Of a stretch of 64,000 nt of DNA, positions 42,001 through 57,000 are shown in pieces; the first letter of the stretch is position 1, and each line of letters starts with the position of its first letter. The notes under the pieces were generated by a model. The model was not told the DNA's origin, did not search any database, and was given only the letters and a program-made list of their open reading frames with translations. Position numbers and translations under genes: made by a program. The DNA is from Serilophus lunatus (taxonomy: Eukaryota > Chordata > Aves > Passeriformes > Eurylaimidae), in NCBI GenBank assembly GCA_013399895.1, contig VXBA01003793.1:6116-70115 (forward strand). Direction: 5' to 3'.

Positions 42001-45000
42001 CTGAGTTGCTAATAGATGTTTACTAGAAACAGTTGCACAGAAAAGAGATGCCTTGTCCACAGGAGAATCTGATCTGAGCAGTAAGTACTAGTAATAATGC
42101 TGTTAGCATTTAAATTCTGTAAATTTGGATGGAAACATCTTAACTCTGAGCAAGCTCCCCATGTGTGGAATCCTCTTCAAATTCTTATTTTGATGGATAA
42201 GATCCTGTTTGTTGTAAAACTAAGTAAAAATATGTAAATAATTGAAACTTGGTGTTTTGAACTTAGTAAGTAGATATAGTCTAACAACACATGACAACCT
42301 AGCCTTAAGACAGAAGACTGACCTGGTTTCAAGTCTGCTGTTAGAAGGAAGTGAAGCTATAGGGATATATAAAACCAAATTGTAAACTTACCCATCAATA
42401 GTCAGTGATCTAATGTATGTTTCAAGTACGAAGCAAGGGAATTGAAACAGGAAAGTAAAGGACAGAACATGAAATCTGTGTCCAGGAAAAAAATAGTTTT
42501 CTTAACTGGTTAAGAAAAAAAGAGAAATTTAAAAATAATTTTGAGCTGTCCATTTTCCCAATGCCTGAATTTTCAGGAAGAGCGAGCACTTATGTTCTCA
42601 ATTATATTTAAATTCAGATGCACTTAACATCTTTTAAAAGCGGTCCCTGGAGGAAGGGACAAAAGCTGTGGAGCACAGTAGCATGTGGTGAAACTGTGAC
42701 AGGTGTGTGTGTGCAGAAGGTGGAAAGGAAATGTGTCTGGAGAATTAATGAAGAGAGTTGTCATGTGTCTGCCAGGAGTAATGAAGGGAGATATGTCTGT
42801 GTCGTCACTTCCAGGATCCACGAGCTCATTATGCTTGGGGCAGTCTGACTTTTCCCAGGTTGTGCCAGCTGCCTGTTGAGTCGTGTGCTTGCTGAGCATG
42901 GGTGTCCTGTGAAGTTAGACTTGAGTACCTGCAGGGGATGTGCAGCTCTTTGGAGGTGATTTTGGTGGCATGCCTTGTGCTGGCAGAAAGAGTTGGATTC
43001 TCACAATTCTTTCTCTTCAATGTTTCCTGTGAAGGCTGTCAACCAGGCAGATTTGTCTCTTCCCGCCACACCCCCNCTCTGCAGCACCCAAGTACATCAG
43101 CTCTCTCCCCTGGCCAGTGACTTCCTGTAGCTCTCTTGGGATCTCTGCCCTCAGGGAAAAGACAGAATATTCCCCTTCTAGTTTCAGACAGGAGGTTTAA
43201 TTTCAGATATTCCTCTTCAAAACAGGAGTATTCATAAGACAAGTACACAAAGAGCACAAGATAGTGCATGTGAAGTCGTTCTGCAAATCTTTTGCCTCCA
43301 GGCAGAAGTGTGAGGGTGGCATTCTTAGGGTGTCTGCATAACTCAGACCTGGTATCCTCAAGCCAGGCTTTTAATTTCTCTCCTTCACTGAGTACCCATA
43401 TTATGCTTGAAATACATTGTTGAAAGTTAACATAAATGCTATGAAAAGCAGAGTTCTCTTCACCTACATTTAAATAATAATACAAAGTTAAGCTAGATCT
43501 TTCTGATTTTGTAATGCCCTTGCTCCTGGCTTTCCATACTGACATTTCTATTGCAGTGTCTCTGATGAGACTTGTTAAGTTTGTCTTGTGATGCCAAAGT
43601 ATTCCTTCCTTCAGCCCTGCTTTGTTGACAGGCTGATTTTTCTTACTCTGCATTTTCTCTGAGTACATGATGTAGTGGATAGTCAGAAATGTTATGGTGA
43701 TACTTTTGTGATAGGTGCATTTAGGTATGGATGCTCACCTGAACAGGATTCACCAGTAATGCTGTCAGACCACAAAGACCAGTACACAGCTTCTCATCCA
43801 CCATCTCCAAAATGCTCTTCAGCCTGCTTACACCCAAAGTGAGTGTGAATTCACTGACTCTTTCTGCATCCTCTCATATCTTGAAATAATCACCAACCCT
43901 TTTTACTTCTATCCTTGTATAAGAAACCTGGAACTAACTCTGATTATTACCATATCTGTCCCAGAGTGTGCTTTAAAGTCAATCTAAGGTGTCCACACTG
44001 CTGTTATAATAGGAGGTGCTGCCCATCCCCCTCCTGAGCCCAGCCTAGTGGTGCCACTCCCGGCCTTCAGCTGTCATCAGCCCAGCGAGCAGGACCTGCT
44101 TTCCCTAGGTTGGCATCTAGTGACCTTGACCAGTGCAGGGCTGGTGACAGGAGCATGTGGAGAAAGAAGGTTGGCAGAGTTGCCATTTTCAACAGCAGCT
44201 TCATTGTAGGTTGGTATAAGCTGCTTGTGGAGCTGTGCCCAAATTCAGTACTGCTTCAAGGGGACTAATGTTGAGTTTGCTTTCAGGGGGAATTTTAAGT
44301 CGTCTGCATTAAGTCTTTGTTACCATCATAGTAAATTTGTTGAAGAAATTAAAAGGTTGATTTTTAACCATTGTTTAGTTTGAAAAGTGTGTCTGGTGTT
44401 TTTTTTTTCTGGAAAAAACTCACCACAAAACCAAGGGGAAAAAAACAAACGAAAAAACACTTGTAATTTTTAGTGTTTTCTGATGCAAGTCTTTGCTTTT
44501 TCACATTCCCACCATTTTGTTTCTTAGCTTCATCTGAATGGGCTCCATCCTCTCAGAGGCCTGAGAGAGGCAGTGTGAAAACTTTCCTTCCTGTACCTGG
44601 ATTTCCTTCAGTAGCTGAAAACAGGATATAGAATTTACATAAGAACTGGGTTCCTGACCACACAATTAGATATCGAGTGTCTGAATAGCCCAGGCAAGTG
44701 ACAGAAAACCTTCTCTCTCCAATCTAAGGATGTAATGGCTTTCTTCTCGCGGTTTGCAGTAACACATGGAATTTCTGTGGTGTGTTCAAAGATCAAGGTA
44801 CTTCAGCTAGGCTGTATGGATTGATCCAGTTTATGAGTTGATAGCACAAACACCTGCATGGAGTATATATCTGCAGGCGACCAACTTAGCCAGGAAAGCT
44901 CTTTCACATGCAGGGGAAAGGGTGTTCAAAGGGGCACTTAACAGACACTTTATTACTGTCTTTAGCAAAATGAAAATGTAGGCTTTTTCCCTCTCGATTT

Positions 45001-48000
45001 TAAAGAAAACCAGGGAAATTCTTTTGTTCTTTTCTCCCCAACCCCGCCTCATGTAATTCACCTTGGTATTTTTTGAGGTGTAGGCTTCCTCTATTTTTAA
45101 AGTCCATGGTCTCTGTTGCTATGTGGTAAGACAACTGAGGCCTCACTAGCTGATAAATCTAGCAAAGCCCAAAATTCCTTTTGTCCTGCAGCTCCAACTG
45201 GCCTCTTCAGAGCACCCATGAGGGCCTTTCTTCCTGCAATGATAACAAGGAGAAGAGGATATTGTAGAGGTAGACTGTCAGACACAGGGATTTTGGCATA
45301 GGTTGAATGGTCTTGAACTAGAAAGAAATTATGACAGATGGTATAAACAGCTTAAAATCCTGAGTCTTTTTATTTCTTACATATAAGTAATGCCATAACT
45401 CTGCATGGGGAGGAAGTTTCTGGGTGCTGAATCTGTGAATTGTCTTGCTCAAGTTAGTGTTTCTGTGGAAGGTTGACTTAACACTATTTGTTTAATGATA
45501 ATCATACTAGTGGGGAACTAGGCCATAGTGTTGCCAAACAGGCTGAAGGATACAATAATGCAGTTTAGGGATTCTGTTATATATACCCAGTGTACTCAGC
45601 AAGTTGGTAGCAGCCTGTGCTGAAGTTTCTATTGATATATCTTTGCTTTGACTGCTATTCATACTTCTTAGGTTGAAGATAACATGCATTTATGGATGCT
45701 ATGTAATTACTTTCCTGATATCTATAGACCTCATGGATGGTAGCTATTTAATCTACCGCTAGGCAGGAGACATCCATTGCTTGAAGACCATCTATTGTGT
45801 GGCAGATAAATGTAATTCACCAACTTTGCTCTGAAGGAGGATAGAGCACTTGACTGAGGACTCAGTATTTGGCTGCTGACAAAGGTGTTAATCTAAGGTG
45901 GTGTTGATGTGAAGTAGGACTTCAGTCAGTCCCATGGATAGCTCAGGTGAACAATGTGCTTCCCAGTCCACCTTACAAAGGCTGTTGCAGGTTGATGAAA
46001 TAGCCTTGGGGAGAGACAGTTATTAATGGTAAATGAAAAGTAGGTCAGGAACAGTCCACAGTTTTGCTGATTCCGCAAAGCAGTTGGCCAGAGCTGCTGT
46101 CACAGAAATGATCATCACTTCCTATTGTTACAGGCATGCCAGTATTTCACTGTGACTATCCAGGGCCAGAATAAATACATGTTTATAAGTACTTCCACAG
46201 TAAGTATAGTTAGATCACGTATGCAAAATGCAGGACACTTCTAAGCACTTTCCCATTTGCAGTTTTCTGTGGATTTCCATTTGAATGCTACACTTAAAAC
46301 TTTCTATAACAGATCTCCTTTCACCACTTTACATCTTTCAGCAGTTTCATCATTACTTTGTCTATATGCAGGAGGTACAGAAACACTTGGCTGTGTAATG
46401 AAAGGCTAGAATTATTTCACATATTTGTGTCCAGGCATCAGTGGGAACTCACAACAACCTTCAGAAAATGAATTGTGATAACATATATCAGACATAGAAC
46501 TGATACTGAAGAGAGAAAACAATTGTCCCTTTCTAGAGGAAGGAATAGAATTAGGACCTGGATCTACCACCCAACTGCTTCAGCTGTGGTGGAGTGTCTT
46601 AAAAAATTAGTCCCTACTTACTGCCACATTCCCATTCCCTCATTCTCTCCCACCCCGTTTGTCCCTTACCTCTCTCCTACTCAGCGCTGACACCGAGCTT
46701 TGTTAAATGCCACCTTACCCTGGGCAGATTGGGCAAGTTGGGATAGAGAGTTCACAGATTAGAGCAGAATGAGCAGAAACTAAAACTAGGTAACTATTTA
46801 CTGTTTTAAAACTTAATCCAAAGAATTAAGCTCCCCAGAAATGAGGAACTGAAAACTTGCTTTTATGTGGTAATATGGGTAGATCCAAATTGTACACTGT
46901 TGCCCAGGCTAAAACCTCACATGTGAATGTGGTGCATGGTAAGAGGACTTTATAAACGTATGAAAAGGTCCTGGGAGCACAGTGAACTCTGCTGTTAGGA
47001 TATATAACTTGTAATTCTATGATGCTTAAATTACCAGTTTATTCATGGCACTAGAGGAACTGCTTGTGTTTTGGATCTGATTCTCTTTTATAGTAATAGT
47101 TGTATAGTTCCTTAGAGATAATAATTGTTGTATAATGCCTTATAGAGACTAAACTGGTCAAGAACCATTTTAAAACTAATGAGAGCTTCCCTGCTTCATA
47201 TCTGTCAGTCCTCCTTAATGCTCTCCTGTCAATGAATTCCCTGATATTATGCCATCCAAATATTTCTGGTTGTCCTTCAGAATCTTAAAGAATAATAAAA
47301 AGGTTTTGTATGACTAAGATGGTTTTCTACTTAAAATTTCTTTCTTAAAATGGCCACGCTTGGTGTCCCCTATATCCCTATATCTGGTGGCTGTAGTGTT
47401 CTTAGGTGGTAGTTCCAAGTACAGCTGAGTGCTATGAAGAGCTTGTTGTGCCACAGTGTGAATTAACACTTTGCTGCTGCTAAATGGGGAGGTTTTGTGC
47501 TTGAAGCAATGTTTTTTCCCTCCCTCTGAACTGATGCTGCCATTTATCAGACCAGAAAGTGAGATGAGTCAATTCATTAGCCAAACAGAGAAAAAACATG
47601 AGGTAATTCATTATTTTAATCAGTTGAGTAGTATCTCTGTGGGATCAGATGAGACTCATAGTCTAGGGTAGAAAAACATGCAAGAAGAGAACAGATCCTC
47701 ACCTCTTAGCATCTGATAGTTTAGTTTGTGAAACCATACCCTTGTGTCTGTCCTGAAGAATTGGGTGTCATTGTCACTGCTGAATAATGTGAGATTGAAG
47801 GAATCCAGAGCACAAAAGCAATGCACTATTTTGTGATCTAACTTTCTAAATATTTTGAAACTACAGTCCTGTGTATCTTTGTATAATTGTATTGCATTAC
47901 ACAAAAATTTTTTTCTACCTTAAGCTATGCTTAAAAGCAAACTACTGACCTGATTTTCTAGGCCACTGCACCTTCGTTGAAGTCAATTCAGTAGCTGTGT

Positions 48001-51000
48001 GGGTTTTGTTCCTGTTGAATTCTCTAAATCGAAATCAACTGATTCTTGATATGCAATTCTTTCGTTTTCTTTCAAGTATTTGCATATGGAAGAGTTTGGT
48101 TTGTCCTGTAAGTGCTTTCCAAGAGCTGTTCACATTTTTTCTCCCCTGTTCTTCAAAGTATGTTCCTTTTCTGTAAGGAAAATTACCTTATCCACTTTGA
48201 ATTTTTAATTCCCGTACCACTTTTATTTCTGCTTTTCATTTATATAGCTGCCTTGAAGAAATAGAAATTTGGGAACAATATCTCTCATACAAATTTAAAA
48301 ATACTAACCTCATTTATAATATGTAGTAAGACTATCTCTGCAGTGAAGCTCTTCGGTCAGTTGCTGTCGTACAGTCTTAGAGAAGTCACAGTGGTCTACA
48401 GATGTGAAGCTTGTGATTAACTTTAGGCATCTGAGCAGTCCCTTTTGGTTTTGACAGTACTCCTTTGCCTCTGCTTGGTGTTTTGACAAACACTTTCTTG
48501 TATTACAGTATGGCAATATGAACTGTCAGTTCCAATAAATTAAGGAAAAAACTTCAGTGTGCTCTACTACAAAATGTTCAAGAGAGGTGCAGTTGCTTCA
48601 GAGCCCTAAATTGCTCTTGGAAAACCTGGCCCAGGCACTTACACAAACCCTACCCAAAATGAAGCTGCAATTCATATCTCAGTATCAGTTGCATCTTCTC
48701 CAAGAGCCAAGCCATATATGGTTTAATAATACAGTTAACAGCTGTTAGATTTTTCTGCTCAAAATGTATTTTGCTCTTGTGTAAGGAAGTGTTCACTTAT
48801 GTCTGCAAGAACCTTGAGTACAGAAGCATGTCAATTGCATAATGGGAGCTTGGCTTAAAAATTCTATCAGCTGTTCCCCAAAATGTGACTTGCAGAAATG
48901 AGATTGTTTTCTCTTATCTGTTTTGACTTTTACCTTTTGAAATACGAACCACTCTCTCCTTTGGAGAGATGCTTCGGAAACTTGAATTTCTGTACATTAC
49001 ATTCCCTAGGGATAAGCAAAATTATTTTTTGAAATCTAACCAACTGTTAAAAAGCAGTGTTGGTGTGTGTTGCTGTTCTGCCTCAAACCTAAATGAGAAT
49101 GTGATTTTTGTTTTGATCCACAGACAGCTGAAGGTGATGTTTGCTCATGCACCCAGTCTATCTCAGAGAGGCTTAGGGCGTGAAATGTTTGCACCATGTG
49201 GGTCATTCTCCATGGCACAAAAAAAAAGCATGTGCAACCAGTTTACTAAAAGACAGACAGGATCAGTGCAGCCAGGTGCTATTCTTCTGTCTGGATAATA
49301 CATATCTTAACTTGTTCCTAATGTGTATTTAGTGGCAAAGGCTGATCCTTATCAAATCTGAAAAACATGTTGGTGGTCTCAAAGACTTCTCTGTTTTTTC
49401 CACTTATATTTATTGCTTTATAAGAAACCTGTTATCTCTCAAAGTAACCTTGTCTCACCTGGTTTTGGCTACAAGGGACATCTCACCCCTTGCCTTCATG
49501 TTCTCCTTTTCCTTCTTTCCCATGACTCCGAATATTACATTGCAGATAGGCTGCTTTGCATCCACAGAAAGGTGGGAGAGAGATCCTTGGGAGTGACTCA
49601 TCTCCCTTTTCCCCAGGATAAGTTTTGCAGGAGCTGGAGGCAGAGGCTGTCTTGCTTATCAGCATCCCCTGTTATCAGAGGCTTTGTTGTGCAGTCTCCA
49701 TTAAGCAAGGCACATACATCTAGAATGGCTTTCTCTATAGCTTTGCTGCACTTCAGCAGACATTGCTATGACCTATTTCTTAAGTTCTGGTCTCTGTGTA
49801 CAGAGGTACAACCGATACAAGGTTATCAGTTGATCTACATCCTACTTCTGTTTTCAGACGGCACTAGAGCGAATGCCAGGAACCGTTCGCCTCTGCCTTT
49901 ACTAGACATCCTCTGCACATCCTTCCTGCTGACGGCACTGCTCATCTTCTCCGTTCGACTTCCCTTCTGACCATCATGTTCAGTGTAAACAACCTTCCAG
50001 TCACCCCTCATCAGTGCTTTTCTCTGGATGCCCAGTGACACACCATTTCAGCAGTACTCAAGTTTCAGTATATTTCAACTGTTGTCACGTGGTTTTCCAG
50101 CTGAGATTTAGAGCTAAAGTCAACTGTGCTGTTGACTGCATCTCACTATTTCTTTACAATAATATGTCACGTTTTCCCCTTGGAGTACGTGACTACCATG
50201 TGAAATTGAGTGAAGGTTTGTTTTTTTTTTTAATATTTCACTTCCTCCCTCCCTCTTTTTTTCCTATGGCTCAGTGACCTTTTAAACTAGGCATTTCCTC
50301 TCGCTTTTCAAGCAGATTCTTACAAAGGAAACTTTGAGTGCAGTGGCACACATCTTGCTATCTCAAACATGAAAGCTGCTTAGCTGCCTGGAGATTGGGA
50401 CCTTTGGAGAATGCTCACCTCACCTGTACTGCCCCTGTGAGGCTTGTGTCTCCTACTCAGTTTCCACTTATTCAAGTGCCAGCAAAAAAGTGGCAGTGGC
50501 CTTGGACGATGTCTCCTTGCAAGGCTCCTGGTGGGAGGAACTCAGCTGCAGGGAGGTCCTTTGCCGTTGCTCAGCTGGAGGATTTTCTCTGTGTGCTGGT
50601 ACCTCTCTGCTCAAAAAATACCACATTGCCCAAGTGCAGGTGTTGTCTATCCTCTAGCCCTGTGTGTGGCTGTAGGGGAAGGCAAAGGGTTTTTTGTTGC
50701 TTTGGCTGTAGTGGGAACAGGTCACTTCACATTTTATTGCAGCGTATTCGAGCAGTAACAAACTTTTAAATGTGTACTATGTAGCATAGCTTTGTGCTTC
50801 TGCAGAGGAGCTTAAAGCCATATTTTGGGGACAAAGAAATACATAAAGAGGGAATTTAAGTTCCTTGAAAACTCTCACTGAAGTGTGCCTTAAATACCTT
50901 ATAGCAGAAGGTGTTACTACTATTTTTGTGTTAGTTCTTTGAACTGCTTGTCATTTTTCATTGCGATTTTGCATTTTCTGGTGGTCTCTTTACTCCTTTG

Positions 51001-54000
51001 AAAGACTTGCTTGGAAAATAATTGCTGTAGAATCAGCTTTTATTGAGAATAGAGAAAAGACGTAGGTATTTCAGAATCATGTATCTGGATTTGTGCTGAT
51101 CAGGGAATTGCTATTTTCTCTATGCAGGACAAGTTTCACTGATGAAGGAGCATGGGTGTGGTTGTGATGGATGACAGCTGCCTTTTTATTTCAATTAACT
51201 GAGGCAGTAGCAAAGAAAGAAGTCAAATGATAATATGATTCAGTAGATTAAAAATATGCAGAAGTAAAGGTGAGGTTTCATCAGAAGACTGTGGGAAAAG
51301 TGGGAAGCAGAACAGAAAAACACACACCTGAGTTGGTGAGAAATTATAGGGACTTTTTTCCTTCTCTTTTAATATAGTAGTAGGACACTACCCAAATCTG
51401 AGCAGGGAATGTTTCTGTCTAACTGCCTGCTTTTCTTCAGAGAGATAGGTCTGATCGGATAACCAAAAAAGAATGATTTTATGGAATCACCCCTTAGCTG
51501 CTGCAGATGGCTAAAGGGGAGAATGGGATTGGGATAATGTCTGTCTCAGAGTCTGCTGCAGCCTCTGGGAAATGCTGAAATGTCAGAATGGGTGGAAGGA
51601 GTCCCAAAAGAGGAATCTGACACCTGTGGTGGTGGGGTTCACCCACACTTGACAGGAGCTGAAAGAAAAACTTTTAATTTAAAGCTAATAATTTTAATGT
51701 GAATGCTATTCAGTTCAATTTGGGAGTCATGAGCTAGAAAAGTCACAGTTAAGCCATCCTATACACAGTTCTGCACAGAACAGAGTTAGGGTTATGAATG
51801 TTATTAAAAAGTCAGTGAAGAAGGTAGAAATGGAAAAAATTGTTCAGACAGACTGACTGATTTGTCTTCCTCTTCTGCCATCACAAGCAGGACTTTGATA
51901 TTCTTGAGATCTCCGTGTTTCTCTGGAATGACTTAAGTGATACTTACTCCATCTCTGTCAACATAATTGGTATCAGGCCTCATTCACTGATAAGGGAACT
52001 ATCCCAGGAAGCCTTGTTTGCTTAATTTTTTATCAGTACTCAGATTAGGTTACTCTGAGTGATAACTCTTCTTCCCTGAATTTATTACGTTTCAGATTCT
52101 TTTAAGCTACCTGCAGGTTTTCACTCCTTTTTCCTGGTGCTTGGCTAGACTGTAGTAATATAGTAATGTAGTAATATAGTTTTATTACTTCTAACAAATC
52201 TGTCATGGAGATGTAGGACTTGAATGTCCTAAAACAGCAGTGAGGTACTGAACAGTGTGGAAAAATATGACTAGTTCATGACGTGGAAAAACTACTAGTA
52301 TCGTACGAGTTTAAGGAAAACTTCATTATGTCACCAGAACAAACTAATATTTTTTTCATATCTTAAAATCTGTGTTTTGTTTTGCTCAATCCTCCTCCAA
52401 AAGAATATAGTAGGAGAAGAAAAGATAACAAGAAGGACAGCCTGTGTGATCAGAGAAGTTGAGAAGAATCTAAAGTATGCCGCTATTGGTCTGAAAAGTG
52501 AAATAACTAAGGAAAGATGTTGGAAATCTGTGACATCATGAATGGTACACAGAATGTGAATAAGGACTATTTATTTGTTCATCCTTAAAATAGCATTAAT
52601 AAATAAGGATGCTCAGTGAAATTAAGTATGAGGTAAGAAGGAAAGCACTACTTTATGTAGCACATCACGGGGTTCATAGGCACAGGACTGGTGTGGAAAT
52701 CCTGAAGGGACAAGGCAGTTCTGCTGCTACTCTGCTCTGAGAAATCTATGATTTCTAGAAGCCAAGGGGGCTAGTCAGAGGAAAGATTTATCTTATTTAC
52801 AGGCAATCTAAGTCTTTGGTAAGACAGAGATTAATGAGTAAAATGGACTTTTGCACTAAGTATGCCACTGCCTCTGTCCTCTCAGGCTACTGAGTTTGTT
52901 TGCCAGATGTGGGAAGTGGTCGGTCCTTTGGCCCTTTGTTTACTTCAGCATTCCTGCTAGGCCACAACACATCAGGGTAACTGGTGGCTTGGGATCTGTC
53001 AGGCACGTCCAGCTGTCACTATCAGCACTGTGACACTTCACACTGATTTTGGCAGCAGTTTGGTCTGTAACGCTGGTGGTGATGGTGTTGTGCGTCAGTG
53101 TGGGCAGCCCCAGAGTCTGCTGATGCTCCTTGACCTATTCTATCTACTTACAGAGCTATTTACACAGTTGCAGAGGTGTAATTCTCCTATCATGCGTCAA
53201 GGTCTTTTGGATGATAAAGTGATTGACCTCTTTATCATACTCCTTCAATAGTTGCTTTCCAAATTACTCCTAGGTAACTGGTTTTTGTAAGGTTTCCCAC
53301 AGCACTGCTAAATGAAATACGAAGTCTGCTAGGAAACTGAGATACAAATATATCATTAAGGACAGAAAAATTCCCTTTCTAGACCTGTCTGTTTTGGGTA
53401 AGCCTGTATTTTCTTGCCTGTTCTCACTTGCCATTCTTCTTCTCTCTGCTCATTATTTTACTGTTTTTACGTAATTCTTGTTTTACATTTTTCCTGAAAC
53501 TACAGAGAGGTTCAGTCTACCCACTCTGCCCTTTTCCTAAAAATGCAGAGTGATCAAATTTGCATTAACACCTAGTAACTTCTCATGGTTGTGCAACCCC
53601 ATCTCCAGCATAACATGCAGTGCAGAATAACTTAGGAGGCAGAGTCATTTCACCTCTAGCACTTGTTCAAAAACTAGCCAGTGGCAGTTGTTTTAAACCT
53701 GTGGATCTCTTCATCTAGTTCTGCCTGAAAGCAATGTGGTTTCTGAGGGACTCTATCATGCCTATGTATGCTCTACATGCCTTTGGGACTACTACTAGAG
53801 CTAGCTGCCTTCAGATCGTGTCAGAAAATGTTTGACTTCCTGAAGGAGAAATGAGAGAGGACAAGGGGACTGAAAAGACAGTATATTGTGGTGGGCTTTG
53901 CCAGCCTTCCCACCCACTCTCCTGTAAACCATTCATGTTAGAGCACAATTATGACCTGGTCCTCACTATGTGTATGGTATGTGGGTTTAGCATTACCTGT

Positions 54001-57000
54001 CAGATTTAATGGATTCATTGCAATTTTTCTTCTGAAGGTCTGAATTTTTTCAATGTATGATTTTAAATCTTTATATGCACAATTAAAAACATAGGCTAAT
54101 TGAGACTTTGCAGTGTTCAAATTGACATGACATGGTTTTGGATTGCCCAAACCCTGCCTAGTAGTTAGGCTCAGGGTAAGGACGATGTATTGAGCTCCTT
54201 GATTTTGGGGTAGGAAAAAAAAGCAAGTAGGGCGAGAAGAAAAAAGTATCCAAACACAAAATGTAATATTTTGGTTTCAAAAGACAAGTAAATTCACAGA
54301 CTGTAACTACTTCTTTAGCCTGTAGCTAAACAGGATAGACAACCTATCTTCTTGCACATAGATGTGAAAGAAAAGTGTCTAATTGTTCAACTTATATAGG
54401 ATTTATTAACATTCATTGGTGAAAGAAGGACTATATTATGTGTAGTCTAAACTTAGCTCATCTTTTGAACTTTTTCCCTTTTCTTGTGCATATGGTTTGG
54501 AGTTTTCAACTATGTGTGCATATTTAGTTCTCTCTTCTGTATTGCACCATGCTTGTGTTCAGGACCTACTAAACAAACAGACTTGCAGTACTGCCGGCCA
54601 AGAACTAGAGCATATTATATGTCTCCTTTGAACACAGTATTTCAGGTTATAACTTTTCACTGGATAGTATTTTTTAATCTCCAAACTCAACCATTGAGGC
54701 AATTAAGAGGATCTGGAAAATACTGTGTATTTCACAGGGGGCAAGAGAGATGTGTCCTACATCCCAGGCAGGAAGCTGTAGGGGAGAAAGTTGTCTGTAT
54801 TGCTATTTTGTGGTCTTCTTTTGCCACAGTAGCATAGTGGCTGCTGTTCTGATCAGCTCTCAGTCACCGTCCCACCTCTCAGTCCAAAGGTAAAGCTTTG
54901 GAACAAAAAATGTTTAGCCAATAACAAACAAAATAAGCCCTTCAGAGAAACTGCTTTAATTGCATATTGTTATTTCACCCATCCACACCCAGACTTCGAC
55001 TTTTTCACATTCAACAGGTACAAAATATCTATCTCTCTCTGGGCTCCTTTATTTTTATTTCCATACCTCTGAGGTCTTACTGATGCATGTCCAGTTTGTG
55101 TGAAATAGTTGCTCTTATCTGTTTCTGACGTTGTGTACTGTTTCAGAGATAAGTAAGGGTTAAAATATCCAAAAACTTGCCTGCTTTTTTCAGCTAGACC
55201 AAATAATTTATTAGAAAATGGAATCTACCTATAAAATTTTCTTGTCTTTTTCCAGTGACAGGCTGCAAACACCTTAGGTAGTTTGCCTGCATGGGTGTGG
55301 TATTTATTTCTAGTTATCCTAGAGTAACTGAAGTGTTATCTCCTAGTAGCACAAAATAGTGTGAAGTCACTCGTTGTTAGTTGGGAGAGTTTCTTCAGGC
55401 AGGATTGTGCCATCTTGGCAGTTGTATATAGATAATGGATGAAGAAAACTTCCAGTATTTGTCACTTTTTTTTCTGCCATATTGTCATTGTGTTTCTGAT
55501 AGTTTAATATTGTGCCCTGCTAATTCTATCATGACCTATTTTTCCATCCTTCACAAGTTGCTTTGAGTTTTATCATAGGAAGGTGATATGACAATGGTGT
55601 AACTACGAACTGTCAGAAAGAGGCAGCAAGAATGCTAATTTTAAGAAGTTTCACTGTGCGTCTCTGGTCTCAGAGATGAAATATCTGGCATGATTGAGTG
55701 ATGCTCTATTCTATCAGGAAAAAGCCAGCATCATCCTGACCTTTCTCTTCCTACCTTTGTCCTTCATGCCATGTGTCCTATTGTATGTGTTTAGTCCCTA
55801 CACGCTTTCTGCCTCTGTTGCCTCGTTATGTGTTGTATCCCTAAGCAATGCACTTCTCATAACTGCATCTCTGGCAGGTAGGTAGTGGGATATGCTGAAA
55901 GTAAGGCCTGGATGTATGTTCAGGGCTCTTGTGAGTCTCTTCTGACTGAAGGAGATAGTCCCTGGCCATGTAGCCTCTGGAAGACACTGAGGCAGCACCA
56001 CAGCATTAATCTTGCTGTGAACATGAGCCAGCAGAAGGGTCAGGTGCAGCACGATTCTGGGCCCCTCCCTGTTTCTTGTGTACCTTACAGTGGGGCAGGT
56101 GAGTCCTCGCCCTTCTTTTTACTATCTGCCTCTTGCTCTCTGGAAATAGCAAAGGTTGCAGTAAAGCCTGAATGCAAATCAGAAGCCCTGCACTGCTATT
56201 CCCTGTCCTTTTCTTCCTGATCTTCCAGAGCTGCCAGTTTGGACCACAGAAACGGTCCTCCCAGGAGGACACCTTCTTTGGGCTCTTGGTCCTGGCTGCT
56301 GGTTTTGCTGGGCCCAGCCTTGCCTTGTCTTCTCGCCTTTCCCCACCTTGTCCGGGCTGCAGCACCCTGCTGGAGGCAGCGGGACCTTTCTAAGGGATTG
56401 GGGGCGATCAGGCTGGGCGAGTGGGGCAGCTATGAATTGCCTCACTGTGCCTCGTCCTCACTCCTGGAGCTGGGGCTGCATGCTGCCCTCACCCCCCCCA
56501 GGTATGTGGGTCTGGGCTCTGGCTGTGGAAGGTAGGCTCTGTGGGGCTGGGGCTGGCTGGGCAGTTGGCATCCGCCCTGATCTTTGATTTCACTCACCCA
56601 ATGCTGTAGTAAGAAGTGTAAATCTCCGCCTTGTTAGTGCCTTTTGGGTCCTGCAAGGGTTTCTGCAAGTGCAATGAGTTTTATGTACTGCACTTGATAG
56701 GAAATGTCTTCTGCATAAGCTTTATTCTTTCTCATTCTTGACTGTATACATGCATTTTTTGCAGGACTCTTGGCATACTTCTACCCTCAGAGTATAAAGT
56801 AGTATTTAAATATAATGTGCTCATGGTGAAGTGGTGATAGCCAGTATTTGTTGTGGTCTTACCAAGGCAGTAGCAATGCATGTGTTCATCTGCTGGTACA
56901 AAGTACTTGTATCCATCAGCTGAATTGTGAAGGAATCATAGAGGAAAACATGGGAGCAGTTCTGTATTGATATGGTATCATGTATACATTATTCTTGTAG

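Noticed and set aside
49413..49970. 185-codon open frame on the + strand as a gene
   Set aside because: No recognisable family and a mixed composition. Only the CpG patch at its end is kept as a finding.
56006..56587. Overlapping open frames on both strands, up to 119 codons
   Set aside because: Higher local GC lowers stop frequency and produces mirror frames. No family is recognised and no splice frame fits NCOA7.
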